From an uncultured Latescibacterota bacterium (lineage in GTDB: Bacteria; Latescibacterota; UBA2968; UBA8231), in the NCBI GenBank assembly GCA_958295495.1, contig OY282352.1, positions 1,736,001 to 1,800,000 of the forward strand: a stretch of DNA of 64,000 bases, in the 5' to 3' direction. The notes beneath the pieces were generated by a model, which searched no databases, was not told the origin of the DNA, and saw only the letters and a list, made by a program, of their open reading frames with translations. Made by a program: the position numbers and the translations under genes. Positions 35,837 through 44,383 of the stretch are shown in pieces (within the stretch, counting starts at the first letter, position 1; every line of letters starts with the position of its first letter).

Positions 35837-37054
35837 ATGAAACGCCTCCCGCTCATCGTCCTCTGCTGTGCGTCCCTGTGCTCCTGCGTCGAAAGCCTCG
35901 TCAACCCGGGCATTCAGCCGCTGTCCGCGACAAGTCCCCAAATAATGGTCCACTACATGCCCTGGTATGCATCAAAACCGGTCAGCGGCGAGTGGGGTTG
36001 GCACTGGACCATGAATCACTTTGATCCCGATACAATCGCCGACGATGGCCGCCGCGAAATAGCCTCTCATTACTACCCATTGATCGGGCCGTACGATTCA
36101 AACGACCCACGCGCATTGGAATGTCATGTATTGCTTATGAAATTCGCGGGCATCGACGGGGCGCTCATCGACTGGTACGGCATCAAAGATCACCGCGATT
36201 ACGCCGCTATCCACCGCAACACAAACCACCTAATCGCGTACATCAAAAAGGCCGGATTGAGCTTCGCAATATGTTACGAAGACCAATCGGTAAAGCACCT
36301 CGTCAACAATGGAGTTCTCAGCGCAAGCCAAGCCCTCAGCCACGGCCAAGAGGTCTTGCGCTGGATGCAGGACCACTGGTTTGTCGCCGACGAGTACGCC
36401 AAGATCGCGGGCCGCCCCCTGCTCCTCGTATTCGGCCCGCAGTATTTCAAAGGGGCAGAGTGGAAAGAGCTATTTTCGGGCCTGCCGCAACCTCCGTACT
36501 TCTACACCCTAAACTCACTTCAGGAAGGTGCCGACGGGGTATTTGGCTGGCCTCCAGTACGCGACGGCCGCGTCGTGCCTCCCGCCGCTTGGCGCGCATA
36601 CCTAAGCCAGCTCTACGAGCAGGCCGGCGTCGGCACGGCGTTTCCCGGCTTCCACGACATCTACGAGGAAGCCGGTGTGCGCGAAAGCTACGGGTACTTA
36701 GGCGATCAAGAGGGCGCGGTTTTCGCGGAGACGCTAGAACGCGCCGGGGAGCGCGCGTCCCTGATCCAGGTCGTCACTTGGAATGATTACGGCGAGGGCA
36801 CCATAATCGAGCCGACGGCAGAATTCGGCTATCGCTATCTCGAAGCGCTACAGAGCTACCGCAAAAAGCAAGCCGGCAAGACCTTTCCGTACAGCCCGGA
36901 AGATCTGCGGCTACCCATCGCGCTATACCAGCTTCGCCAGCAAGCAACGGCGGACGGGCGGGCGGCCATACGCCTCGACAGCGCAGCGGCACTTCTGTTC
37001 GCATCTGAGAATGAGGCCGCGAGAAAAATACTGCTCCGGGACGCCATTGACTAG
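35837..37054 (+). CDS. GH99/GH71-like glycoside hydrolase, putative lipoprotein
   Basis: 405 residues from ATG 35837, 25 bases after the previous stop. Signal MKRLPLIVLCCASLCSC with an acceptable lipobox (LCSC). The barrel begins MVHYMPWYASKPVSGEWGWHWT, then DPDTIADDGRREIASHYYPLIGPYDS, GIDGALIDWYG, and VVTWNDYGEGTIIEP, the pattern of the GH99-like family (endo-alpha-mannanase/mannosidase relatives). Probable catalytic acids are the Glu/Asp in WNDYGEGT. Role: cleavage of an external glycan, perhaps in step with the neighbouring dehydrogenase-like protein; inference from adjacency. Confidence 0.78.
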   Translation: MKRLPLIVLCCASLCSCVESLVNPGIQPLSATSPQIMVHYMPWYASKPVSGEWGWHWTMNHFDPDTIADDGRREIASHYYPLIGPYDSNDPRALECHVLLMKFAGIDGALIDWYGIKDHRDYAAIHRNTNHLIAYIKKAGLSFAICYEDQSVKHLVNNGVLSASQALSHGQEVLRWMQDHWFVADEYAKIAGRPLLLVFGPQYFKGAEWKELFSGLPQPPYFYTLNSLQEGADGVFGWPPVRDGRVVPPAAWRAYLSQLYEQAGVGTAFPGFHDIYEEAGVRESYGYLGDQEGAVFAETLERAGERASLIQVVTWNDYGEGTIIEPTAEFGYRYLEALQSYRKKQAGKTFPYSPEDLRLPIALYQLRQQATADGRAAIRLDSAAALLFASENEAARKILLRDAID

Positions 37055-37101
37055 AGCGAACAGAGGGAATACCCTTTGACGACCTTCACCCGGAGCATGT
37101 T

Positions 37102-38076
37102 ATGGGCCTAACCACTGCCGAACGCCAACAGTTTCACGACCTCGGCTACGTAGTCAAAGAAGACCCCTACTCTCAAGCCGATCTGCAACCCCTCAAAGAC
37201 GGCCTCACCGCCGTCATTGACCAGACATGTGCCGCCTTGCAAAAAGAAGGGCTACTCGGCGCAGAGACCTTTGCCGCCGAACCTTTTGAAACTCGGCTCG
37301 GCTCCCTTTTCAAAGCCAACGTCGCAGTCGGCGAGCGCGTGACCCAAGCGATCATGGGGCGCGGTGGCGGCGGCTTCAAAGAACAGGCTATTCTCGGCTT
37401 TTTGCGCCATTCGCCGCTCGTTTCCTGCATCGAAAGCCTCGTCGGCCCAAACATCATTGGCTCGTCCGTGTACCGCATCCGCCCCAAGGCACCCGGCTAC
37501 TCGCGCGGCGCCGTGCCTTGGCACCAAGACTCGGGTTATTTCATGCCCCACTGCGACGGGAGCTTGATCGTGACCTGCTGGATTCCCCTCGTCGATGCCA
37601 CCATTGAAAACGGCTGCCTATACGTCATCCCCCAAGCGCACCGCAGCGGCGTCTATCGCCACTACACCGGCGGGCAAGGCGGGTATCTCGAAATCGCCCG
37701 CGAAGACTTGCCAGCCCCCGAGCCTGTGGCCTGCCCAATGCGCGCCGGCTCGGTGCTCTTTATGACCAATCTCACCCCGCACGCCTCCTTCGAGAACAAC
37801 ACCGACATCGTCCGCTGGAGCGTCGATCTCCGCTACCAAGACGCCGTCGTTCCGAATAACATTGACGAAGACCCCAAAGACTTCAGCCCGGAACGCGACC
37901 CGGTCACCATGGCCTGCTTACCTACCGAAGGCGACTTTGTCATCAAAGACGCGAAAAACCCGGAACGCGAAGTCACCGACATCGCCGAATTCAAGGAAAT
38001 CCGCACCCGCTACGAACTGACCCCCGTCCACAAGCCCGGCCGTAGCTGGACCCCTTTTGCCGAGCGCCAAGTCTGA
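37102..38076 (+). CDS. Phytanoyl-CoA dioxygenase (PhyH) family protein 1
   Basis: 324 residues. Fe(II)/2-oxoglutarate oxygenase with the iron facial triad: His and Asp in PWHQDSGYF (about 141 and 143) and the distal His in TPHASFENN (about 227), then Arg in VRWSVDLRY for 2-oxoglutarate. ENGCLYVIPQAHRSGVYRH is the typical loop. Members hydroxylate diverse small molecules; the substrate here is unknown. The ATG at 37102 opens MGLTTAERQQFHDLGYVV, the normal N-terminus of the family. Confidence 0.9.
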   Translation: MGLTTAERQQFHDLGYVVKEDPYSQADLQPLKDGLTAVIDQTCAALQKEGLLGAETFAAEPFETRLGSLFKANVAVGERVTQAIMGRGGGGFKEQAILGFLRHSPLVSCIESLVGPNIIGSSVYRIRPKAPGYSRGAVPWHQDSGYFMPHCDGSLIVTCWIPLVDATIENGCLYVIPQAHRSGVYRHYTGGQGGYLEIAREDLPAPEPVACPMRAGSVLFMTNLTPHASFENNTDIVRWSVDLRYQDAVVPNNIDEDPKDFSPERDPVTMACLPTEGDFVIKDAKNPEREVTDIAEFKEIRTRYELTPVHKPGRSWTPFAERQV

Positions 38077-38133
38077 CTTTTCGTTTTGGCTGTGGAGAGA
38101 AAACCTAGCAGATAGCTGCTCTAAATAAAGAAC

Positions 38134-38727
38134 GTGCTCGTGAACTTCACCCACTGGATTTTCGATCTCGATAACACCCTCGCCGATAGTGCCATTGAAT
38201 TTGATGCTATGCGCCAGAAGTTGGGCCTGCCTTTGGGCAAGGACATGCTCGAAGAAATTGACGCCCGCCCCGCCGCCGAAGCGGCTGTACTCAGATGCCG
38301 CCTTGCCGCCCTCGAACGCGAGTACGCGCTTCGCGCCCAGCCCCTACCCGGCGTCCACGCGCTGCTGACCTCACTGGCCCAACGCGGTGCCCGGCTCGGC
38401 ATCCTCACTCGCAACAACCACGCCAATGCGTTGCAGACGCTCGCCATCTGCGACCTCGCCGAATTCTTTGAGCCCGCCCACGTCTTAGGCCGCGACGAGG
38501 CCGCCCCCAAGCCCGATCCCGATGGCATCCACAAACTGCTTGCCGCTTGGGGTGCTGCGCCGGCAACCGCCGTGATGGTCGGCGACTTCCGCTACGATCT
38601 CGAAGCCGGTCGCCGCGCCGGGGTCGCTACCCTCTACTACGACGCTGCTGGTCAGGACCTCTGGACTGCCGACTTCCGCGTCCAAAGCCACGTCGAGCTG
38701 CTTGCGCTGGTGTCCAGGATGAGTTAA
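38134..38727 (+). CDS. HAD-superfamily phosphatase
   Basis: 197 residues from GTG 38134. Motif I FDLDNTLAD, motif II LGILTRNNHANAL, motif III Lys in AAPKPDPDGI, motif IV MVGDFRYDLEAGRRAG: a phosphoglycolate-phosphatase-like HAD enzyme with a small helical cap. The 3' third (38511-38727) has a second, partly identical copy at 40711-40937, on the far side of the AT-rich gene, so the present C-terminus (LLALVSRMS) may have arrived with that insertion. Confidence 0.88.
   Translation: MLVNFTHWIFDLDNTLADSAIEFDAMRQKLGLPLGKDMLEEIDARPAAEAAVLRCRLAALEREYALRAQPLPGVHALLTSLAQRGARLGILTRNNHANALQTLAICDLAEFFEPAHVLGRDEAAPKPDPDGIHKLLAAWGAAPATAVMVGDFRYDLEAGRRAGVATLYYDAAGQDLWTADFRVQSHVELLALVSRMS
38542..38666 (+). 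repeat. 125-bp direct repeat, copy 1 (HAD gene)
   Basis: Identical to 40743-40867 over 125 bases; flanking sequence similar but diverged. Brackets the AT-rich nuclease-like gene, with an offset of 2201 bases. Confidence 0.92.
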
Positions 38728-38785
38728 ATAAGACGTGATGATTTGGTGTGAGTCAAAATGAATGGTCCACGGAGGATATAGAACT

Positions 38786-40540
38786 ATGAGCCAAACAATT
38801 CAACAAAAACAGATAGAATACTTCACTAAGTACGCAGGATCTTGCTTAGAGATATGGAACTCAGTAGTTGGTCGGCAAATAACACATTATCGTCATGGAC
38901 CGGGTACTGTTGTTAAAATTAGAAAAATTAAGGATGGCATCATTAAGGATGGCATCTGTGTCGAAGTTCAGTTTGCGGAAAGGCTGGGGTCAATAAATTT
39001 TAAGTTTGAAACGATCGACTACTATTTCTCGATGATTTTCACTCGCTTGACACTTCCTAGAGAAGTCGAGAAAGAGTTAGAAACACGTTATCAAAAATTA
39101 ACAGACATAAAGCGGTTCTCCGGTTTGTCTGAAAAGGCTATGAATCCTAATCCCAATGTAAGAGCGCACTTTCCACTTCCACAACTGGATGAGTACGACA
39201 TACAGCTTGTAGGAGAATGGTGTACGCTCCTGAATAATCTCGATAGAAGCTCATTAATAGAGTTGATAAAAACTGACAGCAAGGCTAAGTGGGAAGCAGG
39301 CCGTTTACTCTCCGCAAGGTCGGCAGAAAAAATAGCTAGGGATTTTTATCAAAACTACGGAAAAGAGGTAAAAGATGTTTCGATTACACAGATTGAAAAA
39401 AATAAAAAATCCGATTGGCGGGAATATGACTTAGACGTTGAAGGGCTTCCTGTTGATGTCAAGAATTCTCGTCGATCTCAGAAAAGTAAAGATAGATATA
39501 CCGAACACTGTATTCCACAATTCAAGCGCAGTAGAACAAACCAAAATGTGACAATTTCTGGCGTTCTTTCTCCTTACCTATGGCCGCTTTATCTACTAGA
39601 AGAACGTCCTGAAGACGCCAAAATTATATTTCTTGGAGAAACTGACCTAGAAAAGCAATCGATATTGAAGAGCGAGTTTAAAAACTTGGTTGATTTTGTA
39701 GGGCCAAATTCTGCGAACAAAAATTTTCTTCCTCCATGGGTTTTTGACTATCCCGAATATGTTTACACAGAACAAAATAAAGCACGAGAGGAACTAAAAG
39801 ATTTTACCAACCTCGCCTCGTTAAAAGGGATTGTACTCAAGTTCGATCTGATTCCAGTAGGCATCGCGGCCGATATAGAGGAAATTTTAGACAATGAGGC
39901 TTTAGACTCTTTAGACTCTTTAGACTCATGGGAGCGAAATTTCCTTAACCAGCTACGTAATCGGATAGAAAAACACGGACTTTCACTACCTTTTCTATTT
40001 CTTACGATATTAACTCATTTTCTCGGTATGGCTGATTCTTCCGAAACAATTTCTGATTTCAAGCCAGACAAATATAGAAAATTCCTTTTTTATAAAAAAG
40101 AAGAACGTAATAACCCTTTAGGTATTTATGATCCTCTGAAAACCATAGATTCACTTATCGAGGCACTCGGAACTTTATGGACTGCTGAAAAGTCATTGAT
40201 TCGCGAATTCTGTAGGTTTAGATTGAAAAGTTTTAATATTTTAGAAGGTAAATCCGACCTCAATGAGAACTTATGGACAACACTAATCGCCTATTGTGGT
40301 GGACGGTTAGAAGAGGATGGATCTGCTTGTGGTAAGAATCCCTTGGTTTTAGGTGAATCAAAACGATGTAAATACGGCAAATTGATCTGCTCAGCCTGTA
40401 AATTTTGTTGCGGGATGTGCAAAGGAGGATGGGAACCCACTAGCAGTGCCCACGGAGTGCCCACAGACGAGTTCAAGCCAGCAGACCCACCAATAGGTGC
40501 AAGCGGAGCGGGTGGGTCAGACGGATATCCTCGATATTAA
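38786..40540 (+). CDS. AT-rich restriction-endonuclease-like protein with C-terminal Cys cluster
   Basis: 584 residues; ATG 38786 is preceded by GGAGGA. The base composition is strikingly AT-rich against both neighbours, pointing to recent acquisition. At about residues 213-235 WREYDLDVEGLPVDVKNSRRS fits a PD-(D/E)XK nuclease core (Glu/Asp...DVK). The C-terminus has a Cys cluster, RCKYGKLICSACKFCCGMC, likely a zinc site. Short internal repeats: LDSLDSLDS and GIIKDGI. The overall family is not recognised; a defence nuclease without a methylase partner is my guess. A low-complexity Gly/Ser/Pro tail follows. Confidence 0.6.
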   Translation: MSQTIQQKQIEYFTKYAGSCLEIWNSVVGRQITHYRHGPGTVVKIRKIKDGIIKDGICVEVQFAERLGSINFKFETIDYYFSMIFTRLTLPREVEKELETRYQKLTDIKRFSGLSEKAMNPNPNVRAHFPLPQLDEYDIQLVGEWCTLLNNLDRSSLIELIKTDSKAKWEAGRLLSARSAEKIARDFYQNYGKEVKDVSITQIEKNKKSDWREYDLDVEGLPVDVKNSRRSQKSKDRYTEHCIPQFKRSRTNQNVTISGVLSPYLWPLYLLEERPEDAKIIFLGETDLEKQSILKSEFKNLVDFVGPNSANKNFLPPWVFDYPEYVYTEQNKAREELKDFTNLASLKGIVLKFDLIPVGIAADIEEILDNEALDSLDSLDSWERNFLNQLRNRIEKHGLSLPFLFLTILTHFLGMADSSETISDFKPDKYRKFLFYKKEERNNPLGIYDPLKTIDSLIEALGTLWTAEKSLIREFCRFRLKSFNILEGKSDLNENLWTTLIAYCGGRLEEDGSACGKNPLVLGESKRCKYGKLICSACKFCCGMCKGGWEPTSSAHGVPTDEFKPADPPIGASGAGGSDGYPRY

Positions 40541-40550
40541 ACCATTACAT

Positions 40551-40640
40551 GCGGGAATCCAACTTCCGGCGGTTCGACTAAGCTCACCGAAGGCCGAACC
40601 GCCAAGGGGTAATCTGGATACCTGCTTTCGCAGGCATGAC
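40551..40640. repeat. REP-like intergenic palindromic repeat
   Basis: GCGGGAATCCAACTT..., a 9-bp stem GGCGGTTCG / CGAACCGCC (40568-40576, 40595-40603), then TGGATACCTGCTTTCGCAGGCATGAC with a CCTGC/GCAGG hairpin (40621-40634). This is the pattern of widespread chromosomal extragenic repeats. Confidence 0.65.
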
Positions 40641-40710
40641 ATAAGCTGCGTAAAATCAGTAAGTCACTATCCTTAGCTCCGCCCCAGCGGCGCGGCTACC
40701 AAATTCTCGC

Positions 40711-40937
40711 AGCCCGACCCCGATGGCATCCGCAAGCTGCTCGCCGCTTGGGGTGCTGCGCCGGCAACCGCCGTGATGGTCGGCGACTTCCGCTACGATC
40801 TCGAAGCCGGTCGCCGCGCCGGGGTCGCTACCCTCTACTACGACGCTGCTGGTCAGGACCTCTGGACGGCCGAAGCCGACTTCCGCGTCCAGAGCCACGC
40901 CGAATTGTCAATGCTGTTGCGTCGGGCACGCGGCTGA
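40711..40937 (+). pseudogene. Orphan 3' end of a HAD phosphatase gene
   Basis: Encodes PDPDGIRKLLAAWGAAPATA...VMVGDFRYDLEAGRRAGVATL to TGA 40935, parallel to the end of the intact HAD gene at 38134, with 125 bases (40743-40867) identical, a 6-base insertion (GCCGAA) and a different last 50 bases. No 5' part or start is present. Likely the original 3' end, displaced when the AT-rich gene inserted. Confidence 0.8.
40743..40867 (+). repeat. 125-bp direct repeat, copy 2
   Basis: Identical to 38542-38666. Confidence 0.92.
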
Positions 40938-40974
40938 CCAAGCCCCTGCCTGCCGCCAACGAAGAGGGTTGACC

Positions 40975-43359
40975 ATGTTCGCCACACTCGTCAAGCCCCA
41001 ACTCGGCTGGCTTCGCCGATTAGCTTTTTGCGCCTCGCTGCTCTCGATTGGGGCCGGGCCGTTGCTGGGGCAAACTGCATTCATCAACGAAATTCACTAC
41101 GACAACATCGGCAAAGATACCGGCGAAGCCATCGAGGTCGCCGGGCCAGCTAAGACCGATCTTTCCGGCTGGGTACTTGCGCTCTACAATGGGAGGAATG
41201 GCACCTTATACCACACCGAGCCTTTGAGCGGAATCATACCAGATCAGGCCAACGGGTTCGGAGCGATCGCCTTCAGCTTGGCAAAGCGCATCCAGAACGG
41301 TGCCCCCGATGGGATCGCCCTAGTCGCCAACGGCAAGGTCGTCCAGTTCCTCAGTTACGAAGGGACCTTCACGGCGGCAGGTGGACCCGCCGACGGCATG
41401 ACCAGCACCGACATCAGGGTTGCCGAATCCGGCTCCACGCCAGGGGAATTTTCCCTGCAACTAAAGGGCACCGGCACCGCGTCGGGTGATTTTTTCTGGA
41501 GCAAACCAACCCAATCTAGCTTTGGTGCCGTAAATGCCGAACAGGTTTTCGGCACAGACGCGGCAACGGTCACCAATACCCCAAGCGCGGAAAATACCCG
41601 TGCGTCTAGCCCACTTCCTTCGAATCCAAGCATCGCCCATAGCACGTCTCCCCCGGTGCTCAGAATCTGCGAACTTCAGGGGGCTGGCCACACTTCGCCA
41701 CACGAGGGCGAACAGGTCGTGGTGCGGGGCATTGTAACGGCTGTCGCTCGCAATGGCTTCTATTTCCAAGACCCAACCGGAGACGGCGATGAGCGCACGT
41801 CCGACGGGATGTTCGTCTATACCAAAAAGGTCCCGAAGGTCTCGGTCGGCGACGAGGTCCAGGTGACCGGCCCGGTGATCGAATACATTCCCGGCGGCGC
41901 GGCTACTAACAATCTGTCGATAACCGAATTCTCGCAGCCCGATCGCATTCAGATCGTGTCAACCAACAACCCCGCGCTGGCTCCGGTGGTCCTTGGCGCG
42001 ACCGGCCGCCAGCCGCCGACGAGGGTGATTGACGACGACCGCTTCGCAGTTTTCGACCCAGCCGAGGACGGCATCGACTTTTACGAATCGCTGGAGGGAA
42101 TGCTAGTGGAGGTGCCAGACGCAGTCGCCATTAGTCCGACCAACCGCTTTGGCGAGATCGTCGTCCTCGCCAACGCTGGGGCGGGGCAGCAGCTCAACTC
42201 GCGGGGCGGGTTGAATCTGACGCCTACTACCCTGCATCCGCAGCGCATCCAACTCGACGACAGCCTACTACCCGGCGACATGCCGGCCGCGCAGGTCGGC
42301 GATGCCCTCGGCGATGTGCGCGGCCCGGTTAGCTACCGCTTTGGCAACTTTGAGGTGCTCGTCCTGACCGAGCCGGTGGTGGAGAGCGCTGGCTTGGTGC
42401 CGGAAACGACCACCCTCGTCGGCACGGCCCAGCATCTGACGGTGGGCAGTTTCAACGTGTTCAATCTCGATCCCAATGACGACGACAAAAGTGCGGACCT
42501 AGCCGACGGTCAATTCGCAGCCATTGCCGACCAAATCGTCCATCGCCTGCGTTCACCAGATGTGCTGGCCTTGCAGGAAGTGCAGGACAACAGTGGCGGG
42601 GTCAACGACGGCACCACTTCAGCGGACCAGACCGCGCAAACGCTCATTGCCGCCATTGCTGCGGCCGGTGGCCCAAGGTATGCGTATGCCGATGTCGCAC
42701 CCCCAGATGGGGCCGACGGCGGCCAGCCGGGTGGCAATATCCGCGTTGCGTACCTTTACCAGCCCGGTCGGGTGGCCCTGATTGGTTCGGTGGAACGCAT
42801 TGAAGACACCGATGGCGACGATGCCTTCCGCCGCAGCCGCAAACCGCTCAAGGCCGCGTTCGATTTCAAGGGAACCAAGCTGACGGTGATCAACAACCAC
42901 TTCTCGTCCAAGTCTGGCAGCCCACCCCTCTTAGGTCGAATCCAGCCGCCGACAAATGGCGGGCTTGCCAAGCGCCTCGCGCAGGCCGCGTTCATCCACG
43001 ACCTCGTCGCCGAGCTGCTGGCCGCCGATCCCAACGCCAACATCGTCGTGCTCGGGGATTTCAACGAGTGCTCGTTTCCGCTCGCCCCAGTACAACCGCC
43101 GCCGGGCGATGTCCTGCAAACGCTCGCCGGCACTCCGCCGATCCTCTTCAATCTCGGCGACGCGGTGGATGGGGATTTGGCCTATTCCTATAACTTTCAG
43201 GGAATTTCCCAGCAGCTCGATCACCTGCTGGTCAGTTCGGCCCTGCTCGCGCTCCAGCCCGAGTTCGCCCCTGTCCACGTCAACACCGAGTTCCCCAACC
43301 AAGCCAGCGACCACGACCCCATCCTCGCGCGGTTGCTGCTTTATGATCGCCCAGACTAG
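40975..43359 (+). CDS. Secreted LTD / endonuclease-exonuclease-phosphatase protein (ExeM/NucH-like)
   Basis: 794 residues from ATG 40975. Signal peptide LRRLAFCASLLSIGAGPLLGQ. Residues about 25-160: lamin-tail domain (AFINEIHYDNIGKDTGEAIEV). Residues about 225-320: OB-fold-like segment (GEQVVVRGIVTAVARNGFYFQD). Residues about 485-794: EEP nuclease, with Asn in VGSFNVFNLD, Glu in VLALQEVQD, NNHFSS, VVLGDFNEC and SDHDPILARL. This architecture is that of extracellular DNases that scavenge DNA or release biofilm. Confidence 0.88.
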   Translation: MFATLVKPQLGWLRRLAFCASLLSIGAGPLLGQTAFINEIHYDNIGKDTGEAIEVAGPAKTDLSGWVLALYNGRNGTLYHTEPLSGIIPDQANGFGAIAFSLAKRIQNGAPDGIALVANGKVVQFLSYEGTFTAAGGPADGMTSTDIRVAESGSTPGEFSLQLKGTGTASGDFFWSKPTQSSFGAVNAEQVFGTDAATVTNTPSAENTRASSPLPSNPSIAHSTSPPVLRICELQGAGHTSPHEGEQVVVRGIVTAVARNGFYFQDPTGDGDERTSDGMFVYTKKVPKVSVGDEVQVTGPVIEYIPGGAATNNLSITEFSQPDRIQIVSTNNPALAPVVLGATGRQPPTRVIDDDRFAVFDPAEDGIDFYESLEGMLVEVPDAVAISPTNRFGEIVVLANAGAGQQLNSRGGLNLTPTTLHPQRIQLDDSLLPGDMPAAQVGDALGDVRGPVSYRFGNFEVLVLTEPVVESAGLVPETTTLVGTAQHLTVGSFNVFNLDPNDDDKSADLADGQFAAIADQIVHRLRSPDVLALQEVQDNSGGVNDGTTSADQTAQTLIAAIAAAGGPRYAYADVAPPDGADGGQPGGNIRVAYLYQPGRVALIGSVERIEDTDGDDAFRRSRKPLKAAFDFKGTKLTVINNHFSSKSGSPPLLGRIQPPTNGGLAKRLAQAAFIHDLVAELLAADPNANIVVLGDFNECSFPLAPVQPPPGDVLQTLAGTPPILFNLGDAVDGDLAYSYNFQGISQQLDHLLVSSALLALQPEFAPVHVNTEFPNQASDHDPILARLLLYDRPD

Positions 43360-43727
43360 GAACCCCGCCGCCCACTCCGCCTCATATTGCCCGCGTTGCG
43401 CTGGCCGCCGCGGTCTGAGAAAAAACTACTGCGCTGCTGATCAAAGCGGTCGCCGCCCTTGCCCGACCCGCGCCCGGCCTTATCCTTGCGCTCGTGCGCC
43501 TCGCTGAGGTGCAGCTTCTGTCCCTCAAACTCCTTGTCGTTGAGATGGGCGATGGCCTCTTCGCCTTCGTGCCGGGTCGCCATCTCCACGTAGCCGAAGC
43601 CGCGCGAGGTGCCGCTTTTCTTGTCTCGGGCGATGGTCGCGGTCACGACCTTCCCGTACGGTTGGAATAGCTGGACCAGTGCCTCCTTTTTGGCCGTCTT
43701 TGCCAAATTGCCCACGTGTATGTTCAC
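43356..43727 (-). CDS. RNA-binding protein with one RRM
   Basis: 123 residues if started at GTG 43727 (VNIHVGNLAKTAKK), which has AAAGGAG six bases upstream; the frame is open further to 43895. RNP2 is VNIHVGNL and RNP1 is SRGFGYVEM, followed by GEEAIAHLNDKEFEGQKLHLSEA and an Arg/Gly/Ser-rich basic tail, like bacterial/cyanobacterial Rbp proteins that bind RNA and act as chaperones. It follows the remains of the DUF433-DUF5615 pair on the same strand. Confidence 0.85.
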   Translation of the reverse strand: MNIHVGNLAKTAKKEALVQLFQPYGKVVTATIARDKKSGTSRGFGYVEMATRHEGEEAIAHLNDKEFEGQKLHLSEAHERKDKAGRGSGKGGDRFDQQRSSFFSDRGGQRNAGNMRRSGRRGS

Positions 43728-44061
43728 AGTGTGCTCCTTTCGCTGGTGCGGATTGTTTTTCTTCGAGCGTCTGTCTTGCATCTCGCCGATTTGGATGCCG
43801 GTCAGCGCCCGGATATCCTCGTCGAGTCTCGCAAGCCGTTTGATTTTCCGCAAATCGGGATAATCCACCCACACCATCGCCAAGTACTTCTTCATCTTTA
43901 GTGCCGACTACTCGCCGTTCGCGAAGAGAGATTTCATTCACGGCGGAATCCGGCGTCCGATTCCCCAAAGGCAAGTCAAGGGTATGCACCCCGTCATATC
44001 CTGCTTCGTGCAACCAATGAGCCAGACGACGAGGGAGCTGGGCATCAATCAAAAAATTCAT
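43728..44061 (-). pseudogene. DUF5615 PIN-like toxin, 3' part disrupted
   Basis: From ATG 44061 the frame reads NFLIDAQLPRRLAHWLHEAG...VHTLDLPLGNRTPD...ISLRERRVVGTKDEE, clearly the first half of a DUF5615 (PIN-like RNase) protein with the acidic residues at Asp6 and in TKDEE. Beyond about residue 57 no frame continues the family, which is normally about 115 residues; the frame stays open to 43525 only as the shadow of the RRM gene. The start overlaps the DUF433 stop by 4 bases, the usual arrangement of the pair. Confidence 0.6.
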
Positions 44062-44309
44062 CCTGTCAGTGTCCGCATTCGTTTGACATGGCTCAAGCGG
44101 GCGGCAAAGTCTAAAGCAGCGAGGATGTCCTGCGCTTCCAAATCATCGCAATCGGCGAGGATTTCCTCGTGCGTCATCCCCGCACTCAATAGCTCTAAGA
44201 TCGTCCCAACGGGATACCGCAGGCCGCGAATACAGGGTTTCCCATGACAGATTTCGGGGTCAATGGTAATTCGGGCGATCAGATCCGTCGAATCGCTCAA
44301 TTGTCCCAT
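44058..44309 (-). CDS. DUF433 protein, antitoxin-like
   Basis: 83 residues from ATG 44309 (MGQLSDSTDLIARITIDPEI). CHGKPCIRGLRYPVGTILEL and EEILADCDDLEAQDILAAL are the DUF433 signature, a small winged-helix protein encoded next to PIN-like DUF5615 toxins. ATGA overlap with the toxin start. With the toxin broken, it may survive as a solitary regulator. Confidence 0.85.
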   Translation of the reverse strand: MGQLSDSTDLIARITIDPEICHGKPCIRGLRYPVGTILELLSAGMTHEEILADCDDLEAQDILAALDFAARLSHVKRMRTLTG

Positions 44310-44383
44310 GTTTAACGTTTTCGCCGGTGCGTGGTACCGTTCTATTGGCGACGTACATGACGTACATATATAGCGTATTTCTT

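Noticed and set aside
40551..40640. Single unit of a CRISPR repeat
   Set aside because: Two different hairpins and no periodic spacers; fits an extragenic palindromic repeat. No CRISPR array or cas gene is in the window.
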